The notes: generated from the letters alone by a model not told the origin. Shown: positions 8,370 through 16,127, numbered from the stretch's first letter. The stretch: DNA of 23,377 bases from an uncultured Erythrobacter sp. (GCA_913061345.1 CAJXTZ010000038.1:1-23377); one strand, 5' to 3'. Made by a program: numbers and translations.

Positions 8370-9437
8370 CTAGCTGCAAGCCAGCGTGGCGAGCAGATCG
8401 TGCATCGGCCCGCTGCCTGCCTGGATTTCCCCGAGGCCGAAACCCGGCTGGTCGGTGGCGAGGGCGACGGCAATCCCAAGGTCAGGCAGGATTATATTGC
8501 GCAACTGGTAATCATCAATCCCGCCGCGTCTCTCCACTATGCGGACAGGGTCCGCGCATTCCGATAGCGATGCCTCGAAAACCCATTGGCCCATCGCCAT
8601 CGAACCGGCGGCGGGATCGCTGTTCCAAAGTTGTGCCAGAGCATCCTCGCCAAGCAGGACACCGTCCATCAGCGCACGGTCGAACAACAGCATGTCGTCA
8701 AGTGGACCGACCAGAGCGCCCGATGCGCCGTACCGGGCGATGCGCGGGGCGGCATCTTCGTCACGAGAGGCGAATGGGCGATCGCTGCCCGGTTCGAGGA
8801 AACTGGTGTTGTACCAGCCAGCTTCCAGTCCGATGCCCTGCGCCAGCAGCAGGTCAAGGCTGGAATCGGCAGAGGCTTCCAACACTGCGCCCAGCACGAT
8901 GTAATCGCAATTGTTGTAGCTGCGGCCCTCCTCCGGCGCTGCTTCACCCTTGCCGTTGGTGCAGAAGGCGAGCGGATCGCTGTCACCCATGTAGAAAGAA
9001 GGGATACCACTCGCGTCAGCAGGCGTGTTGTCCGGGTTCGGCAAGTCGCTGCGATGACGCAACAGGTCTTCCACTGTCAGGCCCCTGCCTCGCAAGGGGC
9101 GTATGAACTGGCCGACTTCACTATCCAGCGATAGCCGTCCATCCTCAACTTCGCGCATCACCAGCACGGCAATCACCTGCTTGGTAACGGACGCCCAGGG
9201 CCAGCCATCCAGCGTTCGTACCTCCGCTTCGGCAGGATCGGTGGCACCGTAGTATATGGTGTCGGCCCGGCCCGGCTGCGATACCGCGAAATCGCCTTCG
9301 AAGCCGCTGTCCGTCAGGTCCGCATAGGCGCGCACGGCGGCGCTCTGATCTTCGAAGCCCAGCTCCTGCATCATCGCGCACCCCGCCAATACCGGCATGA
9401 GGAGCGCTGCTGCAACCGATGCGCGCCGCAATGTCAC
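8370..9437 (-). CDS. Serine beta-lactamase-like lipoprotein
   Basis: Probable envelope serine hydrolase of the class C beta-lactamase / penicillin-binding-protein-like family (PF00144); substrate unknown. It is 355 residues. The signal peptide (Arg4-Arg5, hydrophobic 8-18) ends in a lipobox LAGC with Cys20. The catalytic SxxK motif is Ser83-Val-Thr-Lys86, followed by LSLDSEVGQFI and LTVEDLLRHRSDLP, which are typical of the family. The YxN motif is Tyr174-Asn-Asn. At the third motif position (usually KTG or HGG) the sequence is ERRGGIDDYQ, so arginine replaces the usual lysine or histidine. Cys159, Cys177 and two later cysteines could form disulfides. Its ATG overlaps the pyrE stop (ATGA). Family members include esterases and D-amino peptidases; a true beta-lactamase is unlikely but not excluded. 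Confidence 0.85.
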   Translation of the reverse strand: MTLRRASVAAALLMPVLAGCAMMQELGFEDQSAAVRAYADLTDSGFEGDFAVSQPGRADTIYYGATDPAEAEVRTLDGWPWASVTKQVIAVLVMREVEDGRLSLDSEVGQFIRPLRGRGLTVEDLLRHRSDLPNPDNTPADASGIPSFYMGDSDPLAFCTNGKGEAAPEEGRSYNNCDYIVLGAVLEASADSSLDLLLAQGIGLEAGWYNTSFLEPGSDRPFASRDEDAAPRIARYGASGALVGPLDDMLLFDRALMDGVLLGEDALAQLWNSDPAAGSMAMGQWVFEASLSECADPVRIVERRGGIDDYQLRNIILPDLGIAVALATDQPGFGLGEIQAGSGPMHDLLATLACS

Positions 9438-10012
9438 TTGCGGCTGCCCGGCTTGGTAATGGGCAAGGCGGCCAGTTCTTCGGGCACCTCGTCCTCCGCG
9501 TAAGTGGGAAAGTCGATGTCGATGAGGGGGAAGAACGGTACGCCAAGATCGGCAGACCCGTTTGATCGATCGACCAGCGCAACCTCGGCCAGCACTTCGC
9601 CGCCTTCCCGGCCAACGGCTGCAATCGCCTCCCGACTGGAAAGGCCGGTGGTGACAACGTCTTCCACCATCAGCACCTTCGCGCCGGGCGCCAATGCAAA
9701 ACCGCGGCGCAGGTGAAACTCGCCATCGGGTCGTTCGAGGAACATGGCATCGAGATTGAGTGCGCGGCCCATTTCATGGCCGATAATGATGCCGCCCATC
9801 GCTGGCGACACCACTGCATCGAGCGAATCGAGGATATCGCCGGGGAGCTTTTCGCCCAGCGCTTCTGCCAACCGCGCAGCGCGAACCGGGTTCATCAGCA
9901 CGCGCGCGCATTGCAGGTAGTGGCCACTGTGCCGCCCGGAAGACAGTTTGAAGTGTCCTTCGAGCAGCGCGCCGCTTTGGCGAAATTCCTCTAGGACCTC
10001 ATCCTGTGTCAT
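9434..10012 (-). CDS. pyrE: Orotate phosphoribosyltransferase
   Basis: Joins orotate to PRPP to form orotidine 5'-phosphate in pyrimidine synthesis. ATG at 10012 gives 192 residues beginning MTQDEVLEEFRQSGALLEGH, a typical PyrE start. The frame stays open upstream to 10213, but that part is non-family sequence lying in the promoter region. The type I PRTase PRPP loop is VLMVEDVVTTGLS. KLSSGRHSGHYLQCA and VSPAMGGIIIGHEMGRAL supply the other substrate contacts. It is the first gene of an eight-gene minus-strand operon and diverges from ctaC. I see no pyrE-type attenuator in the upstream 200 bases and no convincing promoter for this strand. Confidence 0.95.
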   Translation of the reverse strand: MTQDEVLEEFRQSGALLEGHFKLSSGRHSGHYLQCARVLMNPVRAARLAEALGEKLPGDILDSLDAVVSPAMGGIIIGHEMGRALNLDAMFLERPDGEFHLRRGFALAPGAKVLMVEDVVTTGLSSREAIAAVGREGGEVLAEVALVDRSNGSADLGVPFFPLIDIDFPTYAEDEVPEELAALPITKPGSRK

Positions 10013-10110
10013 GGTGCTGTCGGTGCCTTTCTCGTGCCTGTTTCTGTGCCATCGGGGCGATTTGGACCAAAGCCCGCATGGGCAAGGTGGAAAAAAGTCC
10101 CTAGTTGCGC

Positions 10111-10139
10111 TTGAGGCATGGGGCAAGCGCGCGTATAGG
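10111..10139 (+). promoter_or_regulatory. Candidate promoter of the cox operon
   Basis: A -35-like TTGAGG (10111-10116) and a -10-like TATAGG (10134-10139) are separated by exactly 17 bases, the optimal sigma-70 spacing. Each box matches four of six consensus bases. Transcription would begin near 10146, giving a leader of about 65 nt before ctaC. I found no comparably good pair for pyrE on the other strand. Confidence 0.45.
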
Positions 10140-10151
10140 CGCGGCGTTGGT

Positions 10152-10184
10152 GGCCCCTGCCGGGGTCTGGGGGCAGTTGTGCCC
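10152..10184 (+). other. Tandem hairpins in the ctaC leader
   Basis: Two adjacent short hairpins lie in the predicted 5' leader. The first is GGCCCC (10152-10157), loop TGCC, then GGGGTC (10162-10167), giving six pairs with one G-T. The second is GGGCA (10171-10175), loop GTTG, then TGCCC (10180-10184), five perfect pairs. Neither is followed by a T run, so they are not terminators. mRNA stabilisation or translational control are possible roles; neither is shown. Confidence 0.4.
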
Positions 10185-10212
10185 AAGACGGAAAATGGAA
10201 AGCATCGACGCA

Positions 10213-11313
10213 ATGAATTTCGGCGCTATTGCCCGCAAGAAGCTCAATCTCCTCGCCTTTATGGTGATGGCGGCCTTTACCCTGGCGGCTGCACCGCAAG
10301 CGGTGCTGGCGCAATCGGACGAGGTGGTTCAGGCCGCCACGGCCGAGGCCGAGGAAACCTTAGTGACAGAGGCGGAGGCAGCAGGCTTCGACTACTACGG
10401 TCCCGAAATGATCAAGGGTCAGCCCACATCGTCCGAAGAAGACCTTTGGAAATCGATGAACTTCCAGGACCAGTATACCGAAACCGGCCAGTACGCTTTG
10501 TGGATGCACGACGCGATTCTTATCCCGATGGTATTCATCATCAGCATTTTCGTCCTGTTCCTGCTGATGTGGGTGATGTTCCGCTACAACAAGCGTGCGA
10601 ACACTGTGCCTTCCAAGACCAGCCATAACACGGTTATCGAAGTTGTCTGGACGGTGATCCCGGTATTGATCCTCGTGGTTATCGCCGTGCCTTCGATCTC
10701 TCTGCTGGCAGACCAGTACGAGACCCCGCCGGAGGACGCGATCACCATCAAGGCCAATGGTTACCAGTGGTACTGGGGCTATGAATATCTCGACAATGGC
10801 GGTTTCGAGGTGATCTCGAACATGATGCCCGAAAGCGATGCACTCGACGCAGGTCTGCCGCCGCAGCTGGCCGCGGACAACCGCATGGTCGTGCCAGTGG
10901 GCGTGCCGATCCGCCTGCAAACGTTCGGCGCGGACGTGATCCACTCCTTTGGCGTGCCGTCGCTGTGGTTCAAGATCGACGCCGTGCCGGGACGCATCAA
11001 CGAGAAGATGCTGATTATCGAAGAGCCGGGCATCTACTATGGTCAGTGCATGGAATTGTGCGGTGCCCGTCATGGATACATGCCCATCGCGATCGAGGCG
11101 CGTCCGCTGGCGGAATACAACGCCTGGGTGCAAAGCCAGCCGGGCGGTATGACCCGCGCACAGATCGAGGCCGAGGAAGCTGCCGCAGCGACTCCCGCTC
11201 CTGCTGCTGACGACGCGGTTGAAGTCGAGGGCGTTCGCCCTCCGGTCAGTTCGATGGAAGATGCCCCGATCGCCGGCGAAGCGCCCACACAAGACACTTC
11301 GCCGACCACCTGA
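10213..11313 (+). CDS. ctaC: Cytochrome c oxidase subunit II (aa3 type)
   Basis: Subunit II of the aa3 terminal oxidase; it takes electrons from cytochrome c through the binuclear CuA centre on the periplasmic face. I choose ATG 10213, which gives a clean signal peptide (Arg8-Lys-Lys10, hydrophobic core 11-26, cleavage after AVLA at 33) and 366 residues; ATG 10195 would add six residues. Two membrane helices follow (ILIPMVFIISIFVLFLLMWV and VIEVVWTVIPVLILVVIAV). The aromatic YQWYWGYEY patch is present, and the CuA ligands are visible: His244, Cys279, Glu281, Cys283, His287 and Met290 in CMELCGARHGYM. The last 50 residues or so form an Ala/Pro/acidic tail. It opens the oxidase operon, 37 bases before ctaD. 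Confidence 0.95.
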   Translation: MNFGAIARKKLNLLAFMVMAAFTLAAAPQAVLAQSDEVVQAATAEAEETLVTEAEAAGFDYYGPEMIKGQPTSSEEDLWKSMNFQDQYTETGQYALWMHDAILIPMVFIISIFVLFLLMWVMFRYNKRANTVPSKTSHNTVIEVVWTVIPVLILVVIAVPSISLLADQYETPPEDAITIKANGYQWYWGYEYLDNGGFEVISNMMPESDALDAGLPPQLAADNRMVVPVGVPIRLQTFGADVIHSFGVPSLWFKIDAVPGRINEKMLIIEEPGIYYGQCMELCGARHGYMPIAIEARPLAEYNAWVQSQPGGMTRAQIEAEEAAAATPAPAADDAVEVEGVRPPVSSMEDAPIAGEAPTQDTSPTT

Positions 11314-11350
11314 TTTAATTTAGACGACACACGATAAGGTTCGTACGAAA

Positions 11351-13072
11351 ATGGCTACCACCGCTGAAGGTTTCGACGCCCACCACGAAGACCATGCCGC
11401 GCATGATCACGCCGATCACAAGCCCGCATTCTTCGCGCGCTGGTTCATGTCGACCAACCACAAGGATATCGGCACCCTGTACCTGATCTTCGCGATCATG
11501 GCGGGTATCATCGGCGGCGCCATTTCCGGCCTCATGCGTGCAGAGCTGGGTGCGCCCGGCCTGCAGGTTATGGGCGACGTGGTCAATTTCCTTGGTGGCG
11601 ATGGTGCCAGCTTCGACCAGCAGGGCCATATGTGGAACGTGCTGATCACGGCTCACGGCCTGATCATGGTGTTCTTCATGGTCATGCCCGCCATGATCGG
11701 CGGCTTCGGTAACTGGTTCGTTCCGCTAATGATCGGCGCGCCAGACATGGCCTTCCCGCGCATGAACAATATCTCGTTCTGGCTGACCGCCGTGGGCTTC
11801 GTCTCGCTGCTGTTCTCGCTGTTCGTGCCGGGCGGCACGGGCATGGGTGCAGGCGTTGGCTGGACGGTCTACGCGCCGCTTTCCACCACTGGTTCCGTGG
11901 GTCCGGCGGTCGATTTCGCGATCTTCGCGCTGCACCTTGCAGGTGCCGGTTCGATCCTGGGTGCGACCAACTTCATCACCACCATTTTCAACATGCGTGC
12001 ACCGGGCATGACACTGCACAAGATGCCGCTCTTCGTATGGTCAGTGCTGGTAACCGCCTTCCTGCTGCTGCTGGCACTGCCCGTGCTGGCTGCGGCCATC
12101 ACCATGCTGCTGACCGACCGCAACTTCGGCACAACCTTCTTCGACCCGGCAGGTGGCGGCGACCCCGTTCTGTACCAGCACCTGTTCTGGTTCTTCGGCC
12201 ACCCCGAAGTGTACATCATGATCCTGCCGGGCTTCGGCATGATTTCGCAGATCGTTGCCACCTTCAGCCGCAAGCCCGTGTTCGGTTACCTTGGCATGGC
12301 CTATGCCATGGTCGCGATCGGCGTGGTGGGCTTCGTTGTCTGGGCGCACCACATGTATACGGTCGGCCTCGACGTGAATACAAAGATGTACTTCACCGCT
12401 GCCACCATGGTTATCGCGGTGCCCACCGGCATCAAGATCTTCAGCTGGATCGCCACCATGTGGGGCGGTTCGCTGGAGTTCAAATCGCCGATGGTCTGGG
12501 CGATGGGCTTCATCTTCCTGTTCACCGTGGGCGGTGTGACCGGTGTGGTGCTGGCCAATGGCGGCATCGACGATAACCTGCATGACACCTACTACGTGGT
12601 GGCGCACTTCCACTACGTGCTGTCGATGGGCGCAGTGTTCTCCATGTTTGCTGGCTTCTACTACTGGTTCCCGAAGATGTCGGGCCGCTGGCACTCGGAG
12701 TTCCTCAGCCACGTTCACTTCTGGTTGTTCTTCATCGGCGTGAACGTGATCTTCTTCCCGATGCACTTCCTGGGCTTGCAGGGCATGGCACGTCGCTACC
12801 CCGACTTTACGCCTGCGTTCTCCTACTGGAACGAGATCGCGACTTACGGCTACATGATCATGGCCGGTTCGATGATCGTGTTCTTCGTAAATATCGGCTA
12901 TGCCCTGTTCGCCGGTAAGCGCGCTCCGGGCAATTACTGGGGTGAAGGTGCGACGACGCTGGAATGGAGCCTGTCCAGCCCGCCGCCGTTCCACCAGTTC
13001 GAAACGCTTCCCGTGATCGAGGATCATCATTCGCCCGACGATCACATCAGCGAGAAACCGGCGACCGCCTGA
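11351..13072 (+). CDS. ctaD: Cytochrome c oxidase subunit I (aa3 type)
   Basis: Catalytic subunit of the heme-copper oxidase; reduces oxygen and pumps protons in the inner membrane. It is 573 residues with about 12 helices. Metal ligands are visible: His284 in [13 protein letters not shown] (CuB, with Tyr288 as the cross-linked tyrosine), His333-His334 (CuB) in WAHHMYTVG, and His419 (heme a3) and His421 (heme a) in [12 protein letters not shown]. The [20 protein letters not shown] block marks the type A (mitochondria-like) oxidase. The N-terminus has six histidines between residues 11 and 23 before [18 protein letters not shown] 11351 follows an AAGG sequence by 11 bases. A strong hairpin follows the gene. 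Confidence 0.97.
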   Translation: MATTAEGFDAHHEDHAAHDHADHKPAFFARWFMSTNHKDIGTLYLIFAIMAGIIGGAISGLMRAELGAPGLQVMGDVVNFLGGDGASFDQQGHMWNVLITAHGLIMVFFMVMPAMIGGFGNWFVPLMIGAPDMAFPRMNNISFWLTAVGFVSLLFSLFVPGGTGMGAGVGWTVYAPLSTTGSVGPAVDFAIFALHLAGAGSILGATNFITTIFNMRAPGMTLHKMPLFVWSVLVTAFLLLLALPVLAAAITMLLTDRNFGTTFFDPAGGGDPVLYQHLFWFFGHPEVYIMILPGFGMISQIVATFSRKPVFGYLGMAYAMVAIGVVGFVVWAHHMYTVGLDVNTKMYFTAATMVIAVPTGIKIFSWIATMWGGSLEFKSPMVWAMGFIFLFTVGGVTGVVLANGGIDDNLHDTYYVVAHFHYVLSMGAVFSMFAGFYYWFPKMSGRWHSEFLSHVHFWLFFIGVNVIFFPMHFLGLQGMARRYPDFTPAFSYWNEIATYGYMIMAGSMIVFFVNIGYALFAGKRAPGNYWGEGATTLEWSLSSPPPFHQFETLPVIEDHHSPDDHISEKPATA

Positions 13073-13100
13073 ACGGCGACCCTCGCCTGACTGAAAACGG

Positions 13101-13132
13101 GAGGGGGCGCGCCGGAAACGGGGCGCCCCCTT
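13101..13132 (+). terminator. Strong hairpin between ctaD and ctaB (possible partial terminator)
   Basis: GGGGGCGC (13103-13110) pairs perfectly with GCGCCCCC (13123-13130). Inside it, after a G-G mismatch, CCG-GAAA-CGG forms three more pairs capped by a GNRA-type tetraloop, and A13102-T13131 adds a pair. Only two T bases follow directly, so complete termination is doubtful. Attenuation or protection of the upstream ctaC-ctaD message from 3' decay is likelier. Confidence 0.6.
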
Positions 13133-13151
13133 CCATATTGAGAAACGCAAC

Positions 13152-14063
13152 TTGACCTCGACCCTGGCCCCTACTGCGACACCTTTGCCCGCCGAGTGGC
13201 GCGATTTCTTCGCGCTGACGAAGCCTCGGGTGATGAGCCTCGTCGTGTTCACAGGGTTGTGCGGGTTGCTGGCCGCGCCAGGTTCAATCCATCCCGTGCT
13301 AGGTTTCACGGCGATCCTGTGCATCGCGATGGGCGCTGGCGGTGCTGCCGCGCTCAATCAGTGGTGGGAAGCCGATATCGATGCGAAGATGAAGCGCACG
13401 GCAAAGCGTCCGCTTCCCGCCGGTCGGCTGCGCCGTCAGGATGCGCGCGATTTCGGCATGCTGATGTCTGGCGCGTCGGTCTTCGTGATGCTGGTGGCCA
13501 TCCACTGGCTGGCTGCCGGGGTGCTGGCGTTCTCGATCGTCTATTACGCCGTCATCTACACCATGTGGCTGAAGCCGCGCACGCCGCAGAACATCGTGAT
13601 CGGCGGCGGGGCAGGAGCATTTCCCCCGTTGATAGGCTGGATCGCCGTGACAGGCGAGATTACAGTCATGCCGGTGCTGCTATTCGCGATCATCTTCATA
13701 TGGACGCCGCCGCATTTCTGGGCACTCGCGCTGTTCGTCAAAACCGATTACGCCGATGCTGGCATACCCATGATGCCCGTCGTCGCCGGAGAGAAATCGA
13801 CGCGTCGCCAGGTGCTCGCTTATTCGGTCCTTCTGCTGGCTGTGGCACTGCTGCCCTGGGCTATTGGCGGAACCGGTTTGATCTATGGTATCGCCGCGCT
13901 CGCGCTATCGGCGCTGTTCGTGGCGCTCGCGGTGCCCGTTGGTTTGCGCACCTCGCAATCGGAAGACCGCATGAAGCCGGAGAAGCGTTTGTTCGGATAC
14001 TCGGTCATCTACCTGTTCGCATTGTTCACCGCGCTAGTCGCAGATCGTATGGTGCTGTCATGA
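13152..14063 (+). CDS. ctaB: Heme o synthase (protoheme IX farnesyltransferase)
   Basis: Adds a farnesyl group to protoheme to make heme o, the precursor of heme a for this oxidase. Membrane UbiA-type prenyltransferase of 303 residues with about nine helices. The first Asp-rich motif is [20 protein letters not shown] (Asn69 to Asp77), followed by the second block [21 protein letters not shown], separated by [19 protein letters not shown] and [11 protein letters not shown]. The start is TTG at 13152; no ATG or GTG lies before the first conserved segment [12 protein letters not shown]. It follows ctaD by 79 bases containing a strong hairpin. Its stop overlaps the next ATG (ATGA). Confidence 0.95.
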   Translation: MTSTLAPTATPLPAEWRDFFALTKPRVMSLVVFTGLCGLLAAPGSIHPVLGFTAILCIAMGAGGAAALNQWWEADIDAKMKRTAKRPLPAGRLRRQDARDFGMLMSGASVFVMLVAIHWLAAGVLAFSIVYYAVIYTMWLKPRTPQNIVIGGGAGAFPPLIGWIAVTGEITVMPVLLFAIIFIWTPPHFWALALFVKTDYADAGIPMMPVVAGEKSTRRQVLAYSVLLLAVALLPWAIGGTGLIYGIAALALSALFVALAVPVGLRTSQSEDRMKPEKRLFGYSVIYLFALFTALVADRMVLS

Positions 14064-14185
14064 CTCCCGACGAAGAGAAGGAATTTATCCGCCGCCGCAA
14101 GCAGCGCAATCTCGTGATCGGCTTGATGCTGGCAGGTTTCGTTATCCTGTTTTACGCTATCACTATCGTGAGGATGGGCGACTGA
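14060..14185 (+). CDS. coxF: CoxF-like small membrane protein
   Basis: A 41-residue ORF starting with ATG in the ATGA overlap with ctaB and ending in the TGATG overlap with ctaG. It reads as a charged N-terminus ([17 protein letters not shown]) followed by one membrane helix (about residues 18-37, [20 protein letters not shown]) and a short RMGD tail. The tight coupling on both sides, single-TM layout and position between ctaB and ctaG match the CoxF small proteins of alphaproteobacterial oxidase operons. I infer a role in oxidase assembly or as a small accessory subunit, in the inner membrane with the N-terminus in the cytoplasm by the positive-inside rule. The identification is from position and pattern, since the protein is too short for certainty. 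Confidence 0.78.
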   Translation: MTPDEEKEFIRRRKQRNLVIGLMLAGFVILFYAITIVRMGD

Positions 14186-14766
14186 TGAGCACGCTGACAC
14201 TCGAAACCCGCAACAAGCGCACCATGCTGATCGCTTTCGGCATGGCGCTGGCTATGCTGGGAATGGGCTATGCTGCAGTGCCATTGTACGATCTGTTCTG
14301 CCGCGTCACCGGCTTTGGCGGCACGACGCAGGTGGCGAGTGAAAGCGATGCGGCAATGGCGCAGCGACTGGCAGCCAGCGCAGGGGGCTCGACCTACTCG
14401 ATCCGCTTCGATGCCAATACGTCGCGCAACATGCCCTGGGAGTTCAAGCCTGTTCAGGTGACGGATACTGTCGCCATCGGCCAGCGTGACATGGCCTTCT
14501 ACACAGCGCGCAACAATTCCAGCGTTCCTGTTACCGGCACTGCCACTTTCAACGTGGAGCCGGAGCAGGCCGGTCGCTATTTCAACAAGATCCAGTGTTT
14601 CTGTTTTACCGAGCAGACCCTGCAGCCGGGCGAGGAAATCCGGATGCCGGTGCTTTATTATGTCGATCCGGCCGCGCTGGACGATCCGAACATGAAGGGT
14701 GTGGAGCAGATCACCCTTTCCTACACCTTCCACCGCGCGTCCGAAGCCGACAAGAACCCGAGCTAG
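14185..14766 (+). CDS. ctaG: Cox11-type cytochrome c oxidase copper chaperone
   Basis: Delivers copper to the CuB site of subunit I. It is 193 residues. A short cytoplasmic N-terminus (RNKRT) precedes one membrane helix (residues 13-33, MLIAFGMALAMLGMGYAAVP), then a conserved YDLFCRVTGFGGT with Cys39 just outside the membrane. The periplasmic immunoglobulin-like domain contains the copper motif QCFCFTEQ (Cys138 and Cys140) and ends with ITLSYTFHR. Its ATG shares a base with the CoxF stop. It lies between heme o synthase and subunit III, so it is made with its client. Length and motifs are normal; there is no sign of damage. Confidence 0.96.
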   Translation: MSTLTLETRNKRTMLIAFGMALAMLGMGYAAVPLYDLFCRVTGFGGTTQVASESDAAMAQRLAASAGGSTYSIRFDANTSRNMPWEFKPVQVTDTVAIGQRDMAFYTARNNSSVPVTGTATFNVEPEQAGRYFNKIQCFCFTEQTLQPGEEIRMPVLYYVDPAALDDPNMKGVEQITLSYTFHRASEADKNPS

Positions 14767-14830
14767 GCTCTGGACCCGGACGCTCTCTCGCTTTACAGGC
14801 CCACAAAACCCAAGGATCAGGACTAGAATC

Positions 14831-15712
14831 ATGGCCGGCGCCAAGAACCACGATTATCACATTCTCGCTCCCGACATCTGGCCGTTGGTCGGTGCGTTTT
14901 CCGCGCTGACCTTTTTTACCGGCATGGTGATGTATATGCACAGTTCGGGCGATGCCTTCCCCGAAGGTGCGTGGCGCATTGTCCTGGGGCTGGGCATTGC
15001 CGGCCTGATCGCAACCTTCTTCGGCTGGTTCTCCAAGGTGGTGAACGAAGCGCAAAGCGGCGATCATACCCCCGTCGTGCAACTGCACATGCGTTACGGA
15101 ATGATCCTGTTCATCGCTTCTGAAGTCATGTTCTTCGTCGGCTGGTTCTGGAGCTGGTTCGATTTTGCACTGTTCCCTGCTCCGCTGGAAGCCATGGGCG
15201 AAGGCACCTGGCGTAACCTTATCGGACAGGAAGGCGCTGCCGCACTGGCCAATTTCCCGCCCGATGGCATCGAAGTGCTGGATGCCTTCGACTTGCCGCT
15301 CCTCAACACGCTCATCCTGCTATGTTCGGGCACCACGGTAACCTGGGCGCACCACAGCCTCATCAATGGCGACCGTGACGGGCTGAAAAAGGGCCTATGG
15401 CTCACCATTGGCCTCGGCATATTGTTCAGCGCCATCCAGGCCTACGAATATGCAGCTGCCCCCTTCGGCTTTGGCGGCAACAACTATTCCAGCGCCTTCT
15501 ACATGGCGACAGGCTTCCACGGCTTCCACGTGATCGTGGGGACGATTTTCCTGATCGTGTGCCTACGCCGTACGTACCTCGGCCACTTTACCCCGCGCCA
15601 GCACTTCGGCTTCGAAGCGGCTGCGTGGTACTGGCACTTCGTCGACGTGGTGTGGCTGTTCCTGTTCATCACCGTCTACGTCTGGGGCGGCTGGGGGGCA
15701 GAGGTTCACTAG
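14831..15712 (+). CDS. ctaE: Cytochrome c oxidase subunit III
   Basis: Non-catalytic seven-helix subunit that stabilises the core oxidase and its proton uptake. ATG 14831 gives MAGAKNHDYHILAPDIWPLV and 293 residues; the frame is open upstream to 14699, but that overlaps ctaG and is not family sequence. AGGA at 14819-14822 is a well-spaced ribosome binding site (8 bases). Conserved segments are LHMRYGMILFIASEVMFFVG with the membrane glutamate, WAHHSLINGDR, FYMATGFHGFHVIVGTIFL and the C-terminal WYWHFVDVVWLFLF. It is separated from ctaG by 64 bases with no other visible signal. It is the last structural oxidase gene; a terminator-like hairpin occurs 43 bases after its stop. Confidence 0.96.
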   Translation: MAGAKNHDYHILAPDIWPLVGAFSALTFFTGMVMYMHSSGDAFPEGAWRIVLGLGIAGLIATFFGWFSKVVNEAQSGDHTPVVQLHMRYGMILFIASEVMFFVGWFWSWFDFALFPAPLEAMGEGTWRNLIGQEGAAALANFPPDGIEVLDAFDLPLLNTLILLCSGTTVTWAHHSLINGDRDGLKKGLWLTIGLGILFSAIQAYEYAAAPFGFGGNNYSSAFYMATGFHGFHVIVGTIFLIVCLRRTYLGHFTPRQHFGFEAAAWYWHFVDVVWLFLFITVYVWGGWGAEVH

Positions 15713-15731
15713 CCCCTGTTTGCTTGCGATA

Positions 15732-16127
15732 GTGACCAACGATACCGACACGAAAGAAGGGCGGCCCGCCATTCGCGAGGCCGCCCTTTTCGGTTCCTGC
15801 CCCCGCTGCGGTGCGCGCACGCTGTTCGATGGCTGGATCGCATTTGCCGACAGGTGCGATAAATGCGGGCTGAATTATTCGCGCTTCAACGTGGGTGATG
15901 GACCTGCCGCTTTCCTTACGCTGGGCATCGGCACGATCATCGTGGCTCTGGCGGTTTGGTTGCAACTCAGTTTCGATCCGCCTTGGTGGCTGCATGTCAT
16001 TTTGTGGGTGCCGCTGACGATCATCGGCGTTATCGTTGGCCTGCGCGTCGCCAAGGCCTGGTTGCTGGTTGCAGAATACAGCCGCCGCGCCGAAGAGCAT
16101 CGCCATGACGGGAGCGACCTTTCATGA
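15732..16127 (+). CDS. DUF983 zinc-ribbon membrane protein
   Basis: A 131-residue protein of the DUF983 family, common in alphaproteobacterial oxidase operons; its exact role is unknown and an assembly function is inferred from context. The N-terminal half is a zinc-ribbon-like pair, CPRCG (Cys23, Cys26) and CDKCG (Cys42, Cys45). Two membrane helices follow (about residues 60-78, LGIGTIIVALAVWLQL, and 87-107, LHVILWVPLTIIGVIVGL), then a charged tail. The start is GTG 15732; an in-frame TTG at 15720 would add four residues. No good ribosome binding site is visible for either. Codons 8-20 contain a terminator-shaped hairpin. The stop overlaps surf1 (ATGA). Confidence 0.88.
   Translation: MTNDTDTKEGRPAIREAALFGSCPRCGARTLFDGWIAFADRCDKCGLNYSRFNVGDGPAAFLTLGIGTIIVALAVWLQLSFDPPWWLHVILWVPLTIIGVIVGLRVAKAWLLVAEYSRRAEEHRHDGSDLS
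15755..15790 (+). terminator. Terminator-like hairpin within the DUF983 coding start
   Basis: AAGGGCGGCC (15757-15766) and GGCCGCCCTT (15779-15788) form a perfect 10-bp stem around a 12-base loop, extended by a G-T and an A-T pair, and the 3' arm runs into TTTT (15787-15790). The shape is that of an intrinsic terminator, 43 bases after the ctaE stop. It lies inside the apparent reading frame of the next gene, so translation would compete with its folding. Confidence 0.6.

Noticed and set aside
10120..10150. Possible pyrE promoter TTGCCC-N17-TAGGGA on the minus strand
   Set aside because: The -10 box is too poor to claim; spacing alone is not enough evidence.
10105..10212. Upstream extension of ctaC to 10105
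   Set aside because: It would include the candidate promoter and leader hairpins and would destroy the clean signal peptide beginning at 10213.
10013..10213. Upstream extension of pyrE to 10213
   Set aside because: The extra 67 residues are Arg/Pro-rich, lie in the intergenic promoter region and do not resemble PyrE.
10360..11292. Minus-strand open frame opposite ctaC (310 codons)
   Set aside because: Antisense shadow of a conserved subunit; composition is biased to His, Arg and Asp, and there is no start signal.
12041..13357. Minus-strand open frame of 438 codons across ctaD and ctaB
   Set aside because: It covers two strongly conserved genes on the other strand and is very rich in His and Glu/Asp, as expected from complementing codons of membrane proteins.
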